DNA of 57,670 nt from Saccharopolyspora oryzae (GCF_027853915.1 NZ_JAQGLA010000042.1:1-57670); one strand, 5' to 3'; counted from the first letter of the stretch, positions 40,337-48,986 are shown. The notes: generated by a model from the sequence alone, not told the origin. Numbers and translations are program-made.

Positions 40337-40568
40337 GGTTTTGCCTGTTACTGCACGGTTGGGTGAACCTGTGTGCGTTCCGCGTTGTGGGACGTCCTCA
40401 GCGTCGGACCAGGACTCCAAGGTCGTTTCACTCTTTCGGGTGTCCCACAGTTCGGGAAGGTTCATCCACTTGGTGGGCCCGGCATGCCGCTGTCCACGTT
40501 CGTGCCGGTAGCCTTCGGCTCAACAGTTCGAGCCCCGCAGTTCGGGGTGGTTCTCGGGAGGTGTGTAG
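40337..40568 (+). promoter_or_regulatory. leuB upstream region
   Basis: 232 bases without a convincing gene. TGTGGGA/TCCCACA motifs occur at about 40385 and 40440, as they also do in the iclR-leuC gap. CAGTTCGGGAAGGTTC (about 40448) recurs as CAGTTCGGGGTGGTTC (about 40537). TAGCCT at 40509-40514 is a possible -10. In Corynebacterium the IclR-type LtbR controls both leuB and leuCD, so shared control here is plausible but unproven. Confidence 0.4.
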
Positions 40569-41612
40569 ATGCGGCTCGCTGTGATCCCCGGTGACGGGAT
40601 CGGGCCGGAAGTGATTGCCGAGGCACTCAAGGTCCTGGGTGAAGTCGTACCGGATACCGAGATCACTCGATACGACCTCGGCGCCGCGCGTTGGCACTCG
40701 ACGGGAGAACTGCTTCCCGAATCGGTCCTCGGGGAGCTCAGGCAGCACGACGCGATCCTGCTCGGCGCCGTGGGCGACCCCTCGGTGCCCAGCGGCATCC
40801 TGGAGCGCGGTCTGCTGCTGCGGCTGCGCTTCGAGCTCGACCACCACGTGAACCTGCGCCCGGCGCGGCTGTACCCGGGCGTGAAGAGCCCGGTGGCCGA
40901 CCCCGGTGAGATCGACATGGTCGTCGTGCGCGAAGGCACCGAGGGCCCGTACGCGGGCAACGGCGGCCTGCTGCGCAAGGACACCACGCACGAGATCGCC
41001 ACCGAGGTCAGCATCAACACCGCGTTCGGCGTGGAGCGCGTGGTGCGCGACGCGTTCGCCCGTGCGGCCTCCCGGCCGCGCAAGCACCTGACGCTGGTGC
41101 ACAAGACCAACGTGCTCACCCACGCCGGCTCGCTGTGGTCGCGCGTGGTGGAGGAGGTCTCGCTGCAGTACCCGGACGTCACCGTCGCCTACCAGCACGT
41201 GGACGCCACGACCATCCACATGGTCACCGACCCGAGCCGGTTCGACGTGATCGTCACCGACAACCTGTTCGGCGACATCATCACCGACCTGGCCGGTGCG
41301 GTCACCGGTGGCATCGGGCTCGCCGCGAGCGGCAACATCGACGCCACCCGCCGCAACCCGAGCATGTTCGAGCCGGTGCACGGCAGCGCTCCGGACATCG
41401 CCGGGCAGGGCGTGGCGGACCCGACGGCCGCGGTGCTGTCGGTGGCCATGCTCCTCGACCACGTGGGGATGTCGGAGGCGGCCAAGCGCGTCGAGGCGTC
41501 GGTCGCGTTCGACCTGGCGACCCGCGACCACTCGGCGCCGGGGGCGACCTTCGCCATCGGCGACCGCCTCGCGGCCCTGGTCTCCTCGCGGGAGGTCGCG
41601 CCCCAGGCGTGA
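40569..41612 (+). CDS. leuB: 3-isopropylmalate dehydrogenase
   Basis: 347 residues, third step of leucine synthesis. It starts [20 protein letters not shown]; substrate/metal residues lie in [40 protein letters not shown] and the signature [20 protein letters not shown], then [27 protein letters not shown] precedes the ATG. It is 0.3 kb after serA and 9 kb from leuCD; leuA is not in the window. A terminator follows. Confidence 0.97.
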   Translation: MRLAVIPGDGIGPEVIAEALKVLGEVVPDTEITRYDLGAARWHSTGELLPESVLGELRQHDAILLGAVGDPSVPSGILERGLLLRLRFELDHHVNLRPARLYPGVKSPVADPGEIDMVVVREGTEGPYAGNGGLLRKDTTHEIATEVSINTAFGVERVVRDAFARAASRPRKHLTLVHKTNVLTHAGSLWSRVVEEVSLQYPDVTVAYQHVDATTIHMVTDPSRFDVIVTDNLFGDIITDLAGAVTGGIGLAASGNIDATRRNPSMFEPVHGSAPDIAGQGVADPTAAVLSVAMLLDHVGMSEAAKRVEASVAFDLATRDHSAPGATFAIGDRLAALVSSREVAPQA

Positions 41613-41627
41613 TCGATCGCGACGAAG

Positions 41628-41655
41628 AAGGCGTCCCTCCGGGGGCGCCTTTTTC
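41628..41655 (+). terminator. Terminator after leuB
   Basis: AAGGCGTCCC pairs with GGGGCGCCTT (one G-U) and runs into TTTTTCG. A classic intrinsic terminator 15 bases past the stop. Confidence 0.85.
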
Positions 41656-41680
41656 GTTGCCCCGATCGAGTGTCGTGGAT

Positions 41681-41745
41681 CCGCAGTTTCAATTGAAACT
41701 GCGGTCCGCCGTGGGTGGGATCTGCAGTTTCAATTGAAACTGCAG
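41681..41745. repeat. Two tandem 24-bp palindromes
   Basis: CCGCAGTTTCAATTGAAACTGCGG in full at 41681-41704 is a perfect palindrome, and a second perfect one with CTGCAG ends lies at 41722-41745. Starts are 41 bases apart and the flanks GGATC and GTCCGYC are also repeated. The pair lies about 100 bases upstream of the cimA leader peptide. The core TTTCAATTGAAA recurs in weaker form just past the cimA stop. Confidence 0.85.
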
Positions 41746-41842
41746 TCCGTCCCGGCCGGAGCCGGGCATCGGGCGCCTGTCCGGATGGTGGGAAGTTGTG
41801 ATCAGCTGGTGGTCGCGTGGTGCGTTGTGGCAGCATGGGGAC

Positions 41843-41887
41843 GTGGCTTTCCGCAGTGTGATCATTATTGGCGAGCGCGCCGGGTAG
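41843..41887 (+). CDS. cimA leader peptide, isoleucine-rich
   Basis: 14 codons from GTG reading MAFRSVIIIGERAG and stop (TAG). Three consecutive isoleucine codons (ATC ATT ATT, 41861-41869) are striking, because ATT is rare in this genome. A second in-frame GTG at 41858 would give MIIIGERAG. CAGCAT 6 bases before the first GTG is a possible -10, which would make it leaderless. The last four codons overlap the left arm of the first attenuator hairpin. Confidence 0.75.
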   Translation: MAFRSVIIIGERAG

Positions 41888-41943
41888 ACGACTCCGCACC
41901 CCGGCGCGCTGACCTCTCGCATCCCTGCGGGGGGTCTTTTTTT
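41874..41943 (+). promoter_or_regulatory. cimA attenuator: pause hairpin and terminator
   Basis: AGCGCGCCGGG (41874-41884) and CCCGGCGCGCT (41900-41910) form a perfect 11-bp hairpin that holds the leader stop codon just after its left arm. Directly abutting it, GACCTCTCGCA pairs with TGCGGGGGGTC (two G-U) around TCCC and runs into T7, a textbook terminator ending 54 bases before cimA. The layout is the same as at ilvB. Confidence 0.8.
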
Positions 41944-41997
41944 GTTGCCTGCGCCCGCCGCACCCACCCAACTCCGACGCCATCGGGAGAAGATCCA

Positions 41998-43629
41998 GTG
42001 ACCCGCACGACTCCGGCCGGAACCCCTCTGGGCGACGAATTCCACGTGTACGACACGACCTTGCGGGACGGCGCGCAGCGCGAGGGCATTTCCTACTCGG
42101 TGACCGACAAGCTCGCCGTCGCGCGGCTGCTGGACTCGCTCGGCGTCGGCTTCGTCGAAGGTGGCTGGCCGGGCGCGCTCCCCAAGGACACCGAGTTCTT
42201 CCACCGCGCCGCCGAAGGCGAGCTCGAACTCCGGCACGCCGCGCTGGTCGCGTTCGGCTCGACCCGCCGGGCCGGGGCCAAAGTGGACGAAGATCCGCAG
42301 GTCCGGGCACTGCTGGACTCCCGCGCCCCGGTGGTGACCTTGGTGGCCAAATCGGACCGCAGGCACATCGAACGGGCTCTGCGCACCGATGTCGCCGAGA
42401 ACTGCGCGATGGTGGCCGACACGGTGCGCCACCTCGTCGGCGAGGGGCGTCGCGTGTTCCTCGACGCCGAGCACTTCTTCGACGGTTACGCGTTCGACCC
42501 GGACACCTCGCTGCGCGTGCTGGAATCCGCTGTGGAGGCCGGCGCGGACGTCGTGGTGCTGTGCGACACCAACGGCGGTCAGCTGCCGCTGCAGCTCGCC
42601 GAGACGGTCGGGGAAGTCGTTGCGCGCACGGGATTCCGCCTCGGGATCCACTGCCAGGACGACACCGGCTGCGCGGTCGCCAACAGCGTCGCGGCGGTGC
42701 AGGCCGGTGCCACGCACGTGCAGTGCACCGCCAACGGCTACGGCGAGCGGGCCGGCAACGCGGATCTGTTCGCGGTGCTGGGGAATCTGGGCGTGAAGCT
42801 CGAGATGCCCGTGTTGCCGGAGGGAAAGCTGCGCGAGCTCACCCGGACTTCCCACGCGCTCGCCGAGATCGCCAACCTGGCGCCGGACACGCACCAGGCG
42901 TACGTGGGGCAGTCGACCTTCGCGCACAAGGCGGGTCTGCACGCGAGCGCGATCAAAGTGGACCCCGAGCTGTACAACCACATCGATCCGGCCGTGGTGG
43001 GCAACGGGATGCGGGTGCTGGTGACCGAGATGGCCGGGCGCGCGAGCCTGGAGCTCAAGGGCGCTGAACTCGGTCTCGACCTGTCGTCGGCGCCGGATGC
43101 GGTCACCGGCGCGGTTCGCCGGGTCAAGGAGCTCGAAGCGCGCGGCTGGTCGTTCGAAGCCGCGGACGCCTCGCTGGAACTGCTGCTGCGGCGCGAGATG
43201 GTCACCGCGGCCGGTGCCGAACCGGTGGAAGCACCGTTCGAGCTGGAGTCCTACCGCGTGGTGCTCGACCACCGCTCCGACGGCGAGGTGATCGCGGAGG
43301 CCACCGTGAAGGTGCGCGTGGCGGGGGAGCGGGTCATCGCGACCGCGGAGGGCAACGGCCCGGTCAACGCGCTGGACGCGGCGCTGCGCAAAGCACTCGT
43401 CCCGCACCTGCCGTGGCTGGAATCGGTGGAGCTGGCCGACTACAAGGTCCGCATCCTCACCGACGCCCCCGGCACCGACGCGGTGACCCGGGTGCTGGTG
43501 GAGTCCCGCGACGGCGAGGAGGAGTGGACCACCGTCGGCGTCCACGCCAACATCGTCGAAGCCAGCTGGCTGGCCCTCTGCGACGCCCTGGTCTACAAGG
43601 CCTCCCGCAAGCCCACCACCTCCCGCTGA
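41998..43629 (+). CDS. cimA: (R)-citramalate synthase
   Basis: 543 residues of the 2-isopropylmalate/citramalate synthase family, TIGR00977-like. VYDTTLRDGAQREGISYSVT (metal/substrate), GWPGALPKDTEFF, VFLDAEHFFDGYAFDP, CDTNGGQLPLQLAETV and GIHCQDDTGCAVANSVAAVQ are characteristic, and the C-terminal LeuA dimer domain gives allosteric control. It condenses pyruvate and acetyl-CoA to citramalate, a route to 2-oxobutyrate and isoleucine that bypasses threonine. GTG start with GGGAGAAG. The Ile-codon leader upstream agrees with an isoleucine role rather than leucine. Confidence 0.9.
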   Translation: MTRTTPAGTPLGDEFHVYDTTLRDGAQREGISYSVTDKLAVARLLDSLGVGFVEGGWPGALPKDTEFFHRAAEGELELRHAALVAFGSTRRAGAKVDEDPQVRALLDSRAPVVTLVAKSDRRHIERALRTDVAENCAMVADTVRHLVGEGRRVFLDAEHFFDGYAFDPDTSLRVLESAVEAGADVVVLCDTNGGQLPLQLAETVGEVVARTGFRLGIHCQDDTGCAVANSVAAVQAGATHVQCTANGYGERAGNADLFAVLGNLGVKLEMPVLPEGKLRELTRTSHALAEIANLAPDTHQAYVGQSTFAHKAGLHASAIKVDPELYNHIDPAVVGNGMRVLVTEMAGRASLELKGAELGLDLSSAPDAVTGAVRRVKELEARGWSFEAADASLELLLRREMVTAAGAEPVEAPFELESYRVVLDHRSDGEVIAEATVKVRVAGERVIATAEGNGPVNALDAALRKALVPHLPWLESVELADYKVRILTDAPGTDAVTRVLVESRDGEEEWTTVGVHANIVEASWLALCDALVYKASRKPTTSR

Positions 43630-43653
43630 CCGCTTCGACGTGACGTGCGCCGC

Positions 43654-43694
43654 AAATTCCATTGAAATCGGACGTCCAATTTCCATTGAAATTG
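43654..43694. repeat. Two TTCCATTGAA-type palindromes after cimA
   Basis: ATTCCATTGAAAT (43656-43668) and CAATTTCCATTGAAATTG (43677-43694) are imperfect relatives of the palindrome pair upstream of cimA (core TTTCMATTGAAA). They begin 25 bases after the cimA stop. They may serve as terminator hairpins or protein sites. Confidence 0.7.
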
Positions 43695-43784
43695 CATCAG
43701 GTGCGGTCTGTGACCGCGAGGCATGACCGGCACCGTGCGGTGCGGGTCGCATGCGCCGCAGGCGCATAGCCCACCCTCGGCGCT

Positions 43785-43920
43785 TGCGCCGCCGCGGGTT
43801 CTCAGCGTTCGCCTGGCGAGGACGGCTCGACTGCCGTGTATTGGCCATACATAAAGTCGGGCAACCGGAGTCCAGGCGGGCGCTGAGGTTCCGCTACCCG
43901 CACCGCCACGCAGGACGAGG
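43785..43920 (-). repeat. ~135-bp hairpin repeat, full copy A
   Basis: On the minus strand: CTCGTCCTGCGTGGCGGTG, stem start GCGGAACCTCAG, CCCGACTTTATG, apical TGTATGGCCAATACA, GTCCTCGCCAGGCG, then CTGAGAACCCGCGGCGG. The 101-base hairpin (43794-43894) pairs 18 of 23 basal positions. It lies between cimA and the FAH gene, opposite in orientation to copy B. The 413-base gap around it (43630-44042) otherwise holds only the palindrome pair. Confidence 0.85.
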
Positions 43921-44042
43921 ATGGAAAAACCTCGACGGAATTCGCGGGGGACCGGGCTCCGGGTTCCGCCGCTGGAGCTGGTGGTGCGGTTCGGAGATAG
44001 GCTTTCGAGTCGGAAGTCCACAGTTGATCGCGGAGGTTCGTC

Positions 44043-44825
44043 TTGCGCTTGGCACGTGTCGCCCACTCCGACGGGGTGTCCTTCGTGGCACTGGAGCCGG
44101 ATCCGGCTGCGCCGCAGGAGAAGGTGCTCGCGGTCGAGATCGACCAGCACCCCTTCGGCGACCCCACCTTCACCGGGCGCAAGTGGCCGATGGGCGATGT
44201 CCGGCTGCTCGCCCCGATCCTGCCCACGAAGGTCATCTGCATCGGCAAGAACTACGCCGAGCACGCCCGGGAGATGGGCGGTGAGCCGCCGGCGAACCCG
44301 GTGATCTTCATGAAGCCGAACACCTCGGTGATCGGCCCGAACATGCCCATCAAGCTGCCCCCGAACTCCGAGCGGGTGGACTTCGAGGGCGAGCTGGCCG
44401 CGGTCGTCGGCCAGCCGTGCAAGGACGTGCCGGAGGCGCGCGGCACCGAGGTCCTGCTCGGCTACACGATCGCCAACGACGTCACCGCGCGCGACCAGCA
44501 GCAGGCCGACGGCCAGTGGACCCGCGCCAAGGGCTACGACACGTTCTGCCCGCTGGGTCCGTGGATCGACACCAGCGTCGACCCGGCCGACCTGGCGATC
44601 CGCACCGAGCTGGACGGCGAGCTCAAGCAGAACTCGCGCACCTCGCTGCTGCTGCACGACGTCGGCGCGCTGGTGTCGTGGATCTCGCGCGTGATGACCC
44701 TGCTGCCCGGTGACGTGATCCTCACCGGCACCCCGGCGGGCGTCGGCCCGATGCAGGCGGGTCAGAAGGTCTCGGTCTCCATCGACGGCCTCGGCACCTT
44801 GACCAACCCGGTCCAGCAGGGCTGA
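44043..44825 (+). CDS. Fumarylacetoacetate hydrolase-family protein
   Basis: 260 residues. The FAH fold is clear: VICIGKNYAEHAREMGGEPP, the metal-binding FEGELAAVVG and IANDVTARDQQQADGQWTRA, KGYDTFCPLGPW and LTGTPAGVGPMQAG. Such proteins act on 2,4-diketo acids or 5-carboxymethyl-2-oxo-hex-3-ene-dioate type compounds, or as oxaloacetate decarboxylase/tautomerase; the exact substrate is unknown. The TTG at 44043 is chosen because GGAGG lies 6 bases upstream and the N-terminus fits. As in mycobacteria (Rv2993c, as I recall), it precedes gltX, although a monooxygenase gene is inserted here. Confidence 0.9.
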   Translation: MRLARVAHSDGVSFVALEPDPAAPQEKVLAVEIDQHPFGDPTFTGRKWPMGDVRLLAPILPTKVICIGKNYAEHAREMGGEPPANPVIFMKPNTSVIGPNMPIKLPPNSERVDFEGELAAVVGQPCKDVPEARGTEVLLGYTIANDVTARDQQQADGQWTRAKGYDTFCPLGPWIDTSVDPADLAIRTELDGELKQNSRTSLLLHDVGALVSWISRVMTLLPGDVILTGTPAGVGPMQAGQKVSVSIDGLGTLTNPVQQG

Positions 44826-44831
44826 TCCCGG

Positions 44832-44969
44832 CTACGACGCCGTCCGTTCGGCGAGCTGTCGGACGCCCGCGCGCAGGTCTTCGCGCGGGCGCCCGGCCGC
44901 TAGCTCGTGGAGGGCGATCGCGGCTACGAGCAGCGTCGCGACGGGTTCCGCCGGTTCCCAGAACGGTCG
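44832..44969 (-). pseudogene. Coding-like remnant, possibly of a TetR-type regulator
   Basis: Immediately after the monooxygenase stop, another frame reads RPFWEPAEPVATLLVAAIAL then HELAAGRPREDLRAGVRQLA and ERTAS before TAG (44832). The amphipathic pattern and codon use look like a real protein C-terminus, but the frame has no start codon and its upstream part overlaps the monooxygenase without looking coding. It may be the tail of a lost regulator gene, or a C-terminal extension of the monooxygenase displaced by a frameshift. Confidence 0.35.
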
Positions 44970-44970
44970 G

Positions 44971-46203
44971 TCAAGGCCGGAGCGCGGCTTCCGGTGGGCG
45001 TTCGCGGACCGCGCCGTAGGCGAGGACGTACGGCGGGATCTTGCGCAGCCACGGGAGTTTCGCCGTCGCCCGCAGGGGGAGCGGCAGGCGTGCGGTGTTG
45101 CCGAAGTCGATCTCGCCGTGCAGGGCCGGCGTGATCACGTTGTCGTGGATCACGCGCTGGAGCCGCTGGATCAGGACGGTCGTCGGCCACCTGCGGCGTT
45201 GCACCGCCGCGACGTGCTTGCGCTCCAAGCGGCCTTCGCGCAGCGGGCCGGCCAGGTAGCGGGCCGCCGCGACCGCGTCCTGGACCGCGAGGTTGATCCC
45301 GATCCCGCCGACCGGCGACATCGCGTGCGCGGCGTCGCCGATGCACAGCAGACCCGGGACGTGCCACTTGCGCAGCCGGTCCAGGGTGACGTGCAGCAGC
45401 TTCACGTCGTCCCAGTCGGCCACCAGGTCCCGCCCGGCGAGCCAGGGGATCTTGTGCACCAGGTCGGCGTTGAACTCCTCGACGGGCCGGTTGCGGCCCT
45501 GCGCGTCGGTGCCCTTGGCGATGATCTGGGCCACCTGGAAGTAGTCGCCGCGGTCCAGCATCGCCATGAACGCGCGGTCCCGGATCAGCCCGATCGCGCC
45601 CACCGGGTCGTCGGGGTGGCGCGGCACCCGGAACCACCGGACGTCCATCGGCGTCGGGAAGTCCTGCAGGCCCAGCTCGGGCATGGTGCGCACGAACGAC
45701 TTCCGGCCGTCGCAGGCCACCGTGATGGTCGCCCGGAGCTCGCCGGTGCTGCCGTCGGAGGTGCGGTAGCGCACGCCGTTGACGCGGCCGCCTTCGCGGA
45801 TCAGCTCGGTCGCCTCGGTGTTCATCCGCAGGTCGAAGCAGGGCTCCTGCTTGCCGGCGTCGGCGAGCAGGTCCAGGAAGTCCCACTGCGGGACCATCGC
45901 GATGTAGTTGTACTTCATCTTCAGCCTGCTGAAGTCGCCCAGCGCGAACAGCTCGTCGTTCGGGCCGACCGGCACCGACACCCGGTTCAGGCGGCGCTGG
46001 GGGAGTTCGTCGAGGCGTTCGGCCAGGCCGAGGTCGTCCAGCAGGTGCAGGGTCGTGGGGTGCACCGTGTCGCCGCGGAAATCGCGCAGGAAGTCGCCGT
46101 GCTTCTCCAGCACGGTCACCTCGACGCCCGAGCGGGCCAGCAGCAGCCCCAGGACCACTCCCGCCGGTCCGCCGCCCACGATGCAGCAGGTGGTTCGCTC
46201 CAT
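44971..46203 (-). CDS. FAD-dependent monooxygenase
   Basis: 410 residues, class A flavin monooxygenase. Rossmann GGGPAGVVLGLLLARSG then VTVLEKHGDFLRDFRGDTVH, the middle DG-type motif TVACDGRKSFVRTM, and the GD motif LLCIGDAAHAMSPVGGIGIN. The start has GGGAGGG well spaced. A TTCAAC-N4-GTTGAA palindrome lies 21 bases upstream, as for TetR control, yet no intact regulator is adjacent. It is divergent from gltX. Substrate unknown; it is an insertion relative to the mycobacterial order. Confidence 0.9.
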   Translation of the reverse strand: MERTTCCIVGGGPAGVVLGLLLARSGVEVTVLEKHGDFLRDFRGDTVHPTTLHLLDDLGLAERLDELPQRRLNRVSVPVGPNDELFALGDFSRLKMKYNYIAMVPQWDFLDLLADAGKQEPCFDLRMNTEATELIREGGRVNGVRYRTSDGSTGELRATITVACDGRKSFVRTMPELGLQDFPTPMDVRWFRVPRHPDDPVGAIGLIRDRAFMAMLDRGDYFQVAQIIAKGTDAQGRNRPVEEFNADLVHKIPWLAGRDLVADWDDVKLLHVTLDRLRKWHVPGLLCIGDAAHAMSPVGGIGINLAVQDAVAAARYLAGPLREGRLERKHVAAVQRRRWPTTVLIQRLQRVIHDNVITPALHGEIDFGNTARLPLPLRATAKLPWLRKIPPYVLAYGAVRERPPEAALRP

Positions 46204-46223
46204 TGCGATCCCTCCCGATGTAT

Positions 46224-46239
46224 TTCAACGTCTGTTGAA
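46224..46239. promoter_or_regulatory. TetR-type palindromic operator
   Basis: TTCAACGTCTGTTGAA: perfect 6-bp arms with a 4-base spacer, between the monooxygenase start (46203) and gltX (46309). AT content is high compared with the surroundings. Confidence 0.65.
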
Positions 46240-46308
46240 TAAGCTCAGGATGACTCGCCGGGACGCGCTCGTCAAGCGCCGCCGACCGGTGACTAGGCTG
46301 GATGTGTT

Positions 46309-47805
46309 ATGAGCACGCCAGAAGCAGCAGCAACAGCCGACGCCAGGCCCCTCCGGGCCCGGTTCTGCCCCTCGCCGACCGGCACTCCGCACGTCGGCCT
46401 CATCCGCACCGCCCTCTACAACTGGGCGTTCGCCCGGCACAACAAGGGCACCCTGGTGTTCCGCATCGAGGACACCGACGCAGCCAGGGACAGCGAAGAG
46501 TCCTACCAGGCGCTGCTGGATGCGCTGCGCTGGTTGGGGCTGGACTGGGACGAAGGCCCCGAGGTCGGCGGTCCCTACGGCCCCTACCGGCAGAGCGAGC
46601 GCCGCGACATCTACGCCGACGTCGCGCAGCGCCTGCTGGCCGCCGGGGAGCTCTACGAGTCCTTCTCCTCGCCCGAGGAGGTCGAGGCCCGGCACAAGGC
46701 GGCCGGCCGCGACCCCAAGCTCGGCTACGACAACTTCGACCGCGACCTCACCGAAGAGCAGATCGCCGCGTTCCGCGCCGAGGGCCGCAAGCCCGTGCTG
46801 CGGCTGCGGATGCCGGCCCGCGACATCACCTTCACCGACCTGGTGCGCGGCGAGATCACCTTCCCCGCGGGCAGCGTCCCGGACCCGGTCCTGGTGCGCG
46901 GCAACGGAGATCCGCTCTACACCCTGACCAACCCGGTCGACGACGCCCTGCAGCGGATCACCCACGTGCTGCGCGGTGAGGACTTGCTGTCCTCCACGCC
47001 GCGGCAGATCGCCCTCTACGAGGCGCTGCAGCGCATCGGGGTCACCGACTTCACGCCCGAGTTCGGCCACCTGCCGTTCGTCATGGGGGAGGGCAACAAG
47101 AAGCTCTCCAAGCGCGACCCGCAGTCCAACCTGTTCCACCACCGCGACCGGGGTTTCCTGCCCGAGGGCCTGCTGAACTACCTGGCGCTGCTCGGCTGGT
47201 CGATCTCCGAGGACCGCGACGTGTTCAGCCTGGACGAGATGGTCGAGGCCTTCGACATCGGCCGGGTCAGCGCCAACCCGGCGCGCTTCGACCAGAAGAA
47301 GGCCGACGCGATCAACTCCGCGCACCTGCGGGCCCTCGCGCCGGACGACTTCGTCGAGCGGATCGTGCCGTACCTGGTCAAGGGCGGCGTGCTGCCCAGC
47401 GAGCCGACCGAGCAGCAGCTGGCCACCGTGCGCGCCGCCGCGCCGCTGGTGCAGGAGCGGCTCATCGTGCTCTCCGACGCGGTCGGCATGATGGGATTCC
47501 TGTTCGCCGGCGACGAGTTCGCCCCGGAGCAGGCTTCCGCGGACAAGGCCCTCGGCGAGGACGCCAAGCCGGTGCTGGAAGCGGCCATCAGCGCCCTCGA
47601 AGCGCTGCCGGAGTGGACCACCGGTGCCATCGAGCAGGCCCTGAAGGACGCGGTCGTCGACGGCCTGGGCATCAAGCCCCGCAAGGCCTTCGCGCCGGTC
47701 CGCGTCGCCGTCACCGGCCGCACGGTGTCGCCGCCGCTGTACGAGTCGATGGAACTCCTGGGTCGCGAGGTCTCCCTCGCCCGCCTCCGCAAGGCCCTGG
47801 GCTGA
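46309..47805 (+). CDS. gltX: Glutamyl-tRNA synthetase
   Basis: 498 residues, class I synthetase. HIGH-type motif [20 protein letters not shown] and KMSKS-type motif [14 protein letters not shown] are both present, with the anticodon-binding C-terminal part. Because gatCAB is also in the window, it is likely non-discriminating and charges both tRNAGlu and tRNAGln. TAGGCT at 46294-46299 places the transcription start close to the ATG (nearly leaderless). tRNA-Gln and tRNA-Glu genes, its likely substrates, follow 1.1 kb downstream. Confidence 0.97.
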   Translation: MSTPEAAATADARPLRARFCPSPTGTPHVGLIRTALYNWAFARHNKGTLVFRIEDTDAARDSEESYQALLDALRWLGLDWDEGPEVGGPYGPYRQSERRDIYADVAQRLLAAGELYESFSSPEEVEARHKAAGRDPKLGYDNFDRDLTEEQIAAFRAEGRKPVLRLRMPARDITFTDLVRGEITFPAGSVPDPVLVRGNGDPLYTLTNPVDDALQRITHVLRGEDLLSSTPRQIALYEALQRIGVTDFTPEFGHLPFVMGEGNKKLSKRDPQSNLFHHRDRGFLPEGLLNYLALLGWSISEDRDVFSLDEMVEAFDIGRVSANPARFDQKKADAINSAHLRALAPDDFVERIVPYLVKGGVLPSEPTEQQLATVRAAAPLVQERLIVLSDAVGMMGFLFAGDEFAPEQASADKALGEDAKPVLEAAISALEALPEWTTGAIEQALKDAVVDGLGIKPRKAFAPVRVAVTGRTVSPPLYESMELLGREVSLARLRKALG

Positions 47806-47810
47806 CGCCT

Positions 47811-47860
47811 CCGCACCCCGCGCCGCGGCTGTCCACTGACGGTCCCGACGCGGGGTGCGG
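47811..47860 (+). terminator. Terminator after gltX
   Basis: Perfect 12-bp arms CCGCACCCCGCG and CGCGGGGTGCGG with a 26-base loop that can fold further. No T-run. Confidence 0.65.
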
Positions 47861-47953
47861 TTGCATCTGCGGGAGGTATGTCACGGAAATAGGCCGACAG
47901 GATCACTGGGTTGGCCGAATCGGACGCAGCGGGTGAGCGCCTAGCCTCTCGGA

Positions 47954-48700
47954 GTGACATCCGCTCCCCCCAGCTCCTTCACCCACGAACTCGGACAGCT
48001 CAAGGCTGTTTGCCTCGACGTGGACGACACCCTGATGGACGGGCCGCGCGCGTCGCGGCGAGCCCTGCGGGAGCTCCTCGGCACCGACCGGGCCTGGCCG
48101 GTGTGGGAGCGGGTCACCGACGACTACTACGGGCGGTACGTCAACAACGAGCTCCGCTTCGACGTGATGTGCGTCGAGCGCACCAAGGCCTTCTTCGCGG
48201 CCTTCGGCGAGCAGATCGACTACACCGAGGCCGCCCGCCGGGAAGACCTGCGGATGGCCGCGATGCAGCGCGGCTGGGGCCTCTTCGACGACGCCCGCCC
48301 CTGCCTGGACTGGCTGCGCGACAGCGGCCTGCGGCTCGCCGTCATCACCAACGCCCCCAGCGCCTACCAGCGCAAGAAGATCGCTGCCGTCGGGCTGGCC
48401 GACGTCTTCGACGTGCTCGTCATCTCCGGCGAAGTCGGTGTCGCGAAACCGGATCCGCGGATCTTCCGCACCGCGTGCGACGCCCTTGGCCTGAGCCCGG
48501 GAGAAGTCGCCCACGTCGGAGACCGGCTCGACACCGACGCCCGCGGAGCCGCCAGCGCCGGCCTCCACGGCATCTGGCTCAACCGCGACGGCGCGCCCGC
48601 GGCCGCCGACGTCCCGACCATCACGAGCCTCCACGAACTCCCCGAGATGCTCGTCGCCGATCTGCCCGCCATCCCGGCCGTTCCCGAGCTGATCCGCTGA
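47954..48700 (+). CDS. HAD-family hydrolase
   Basis: 248 residues. HAD motifs: I, LKAVCLDVDDTLMDG (two catalytic Asp); II, LAVITNAPS; III, lysine in VGVAKPDPRIF; IV, VAHVGDRLDTDARGA. The cap is a small helical bundle (residues ~25-105). It resembles phosphoglycolate/haloacid-type phosphatases with unknown substrate. TAGCCT ends 6 bases before the GTG, so the mRNA should be leaderless. It lies between gltX and the tRNA genes. Confidence 0.88.
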   Translation: MTSAPPSSFTHELGQLKAVCLDVDDTLMDGPRASRRALRELLGTDRAWPVWERVTDDYYGRYVNNELRFDVMCVERTKAFFAAFGEQIDYTEAARREDLRMAAMQRGWGLFDDARPCLDWLRDSGLRLAVITNAPSAYQRKKIAAVGLADVFDVLVISGEVGVAKPDPRIFRTACDALGLSPGEVAHVGDRLDTDARGAASAGLHGIWLNRDGAPAAADVPTITSLHELPEMLVADLPAIPAVPELIR

Positions 48701-48866
48701 AAGCGCGCTGCGGCCGTCATGACCTGCGGAGATGCCTAAAACCGACCCCCCTGGAAACGGCCTTGGAGGCATGGTCTAAAGTATTTATCAACGCCGCGGA
48801 CAGCAGTCCGAAAGCCGAAAACCCCTCGGGGAGATCGGAAAAGGACAACTGGCCGGGGTGGCACCA

Positions 48867-48938
48867 TGGGGTATGGTGTAATTGGCAGCACGACTGATTC
48901 TGGTTCAGTTAGTCTAGGTTCGAGTCCTGGTACCCCAG
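48867..48938 (+). tRNA. tRNA-Gln (CTG)
   Basis: 72 bases. The acceptor arms TGGGGTA/TACCCCA pair, the anticodon arm is ACTGA-TTCTGGT-TCAGT with CTG at 48900-48902, and the T arm is TAGGTTCGAGTCCTG. The 3' CCA is not encoded. It is a substrate of the GltX/GatCAB route and of MnmA-type modification only for the TTG isoacceptor, which is not here. Confidence 0.95.
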
Positions 48939-48986
48939 CGAGAAGGTCGGAAGCTCGGCACGCCGAGAAGATGATCTCTCAAGCGT

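Noticed and set aside
40484..40594. Small ORF starting at ATG 40484 and overlapping the leuB start
   Set aside because: No run of leucine codons, no terminator hairpin before leuB, and no Shine-Dalgarno; not evidence for a leucine attenuator.
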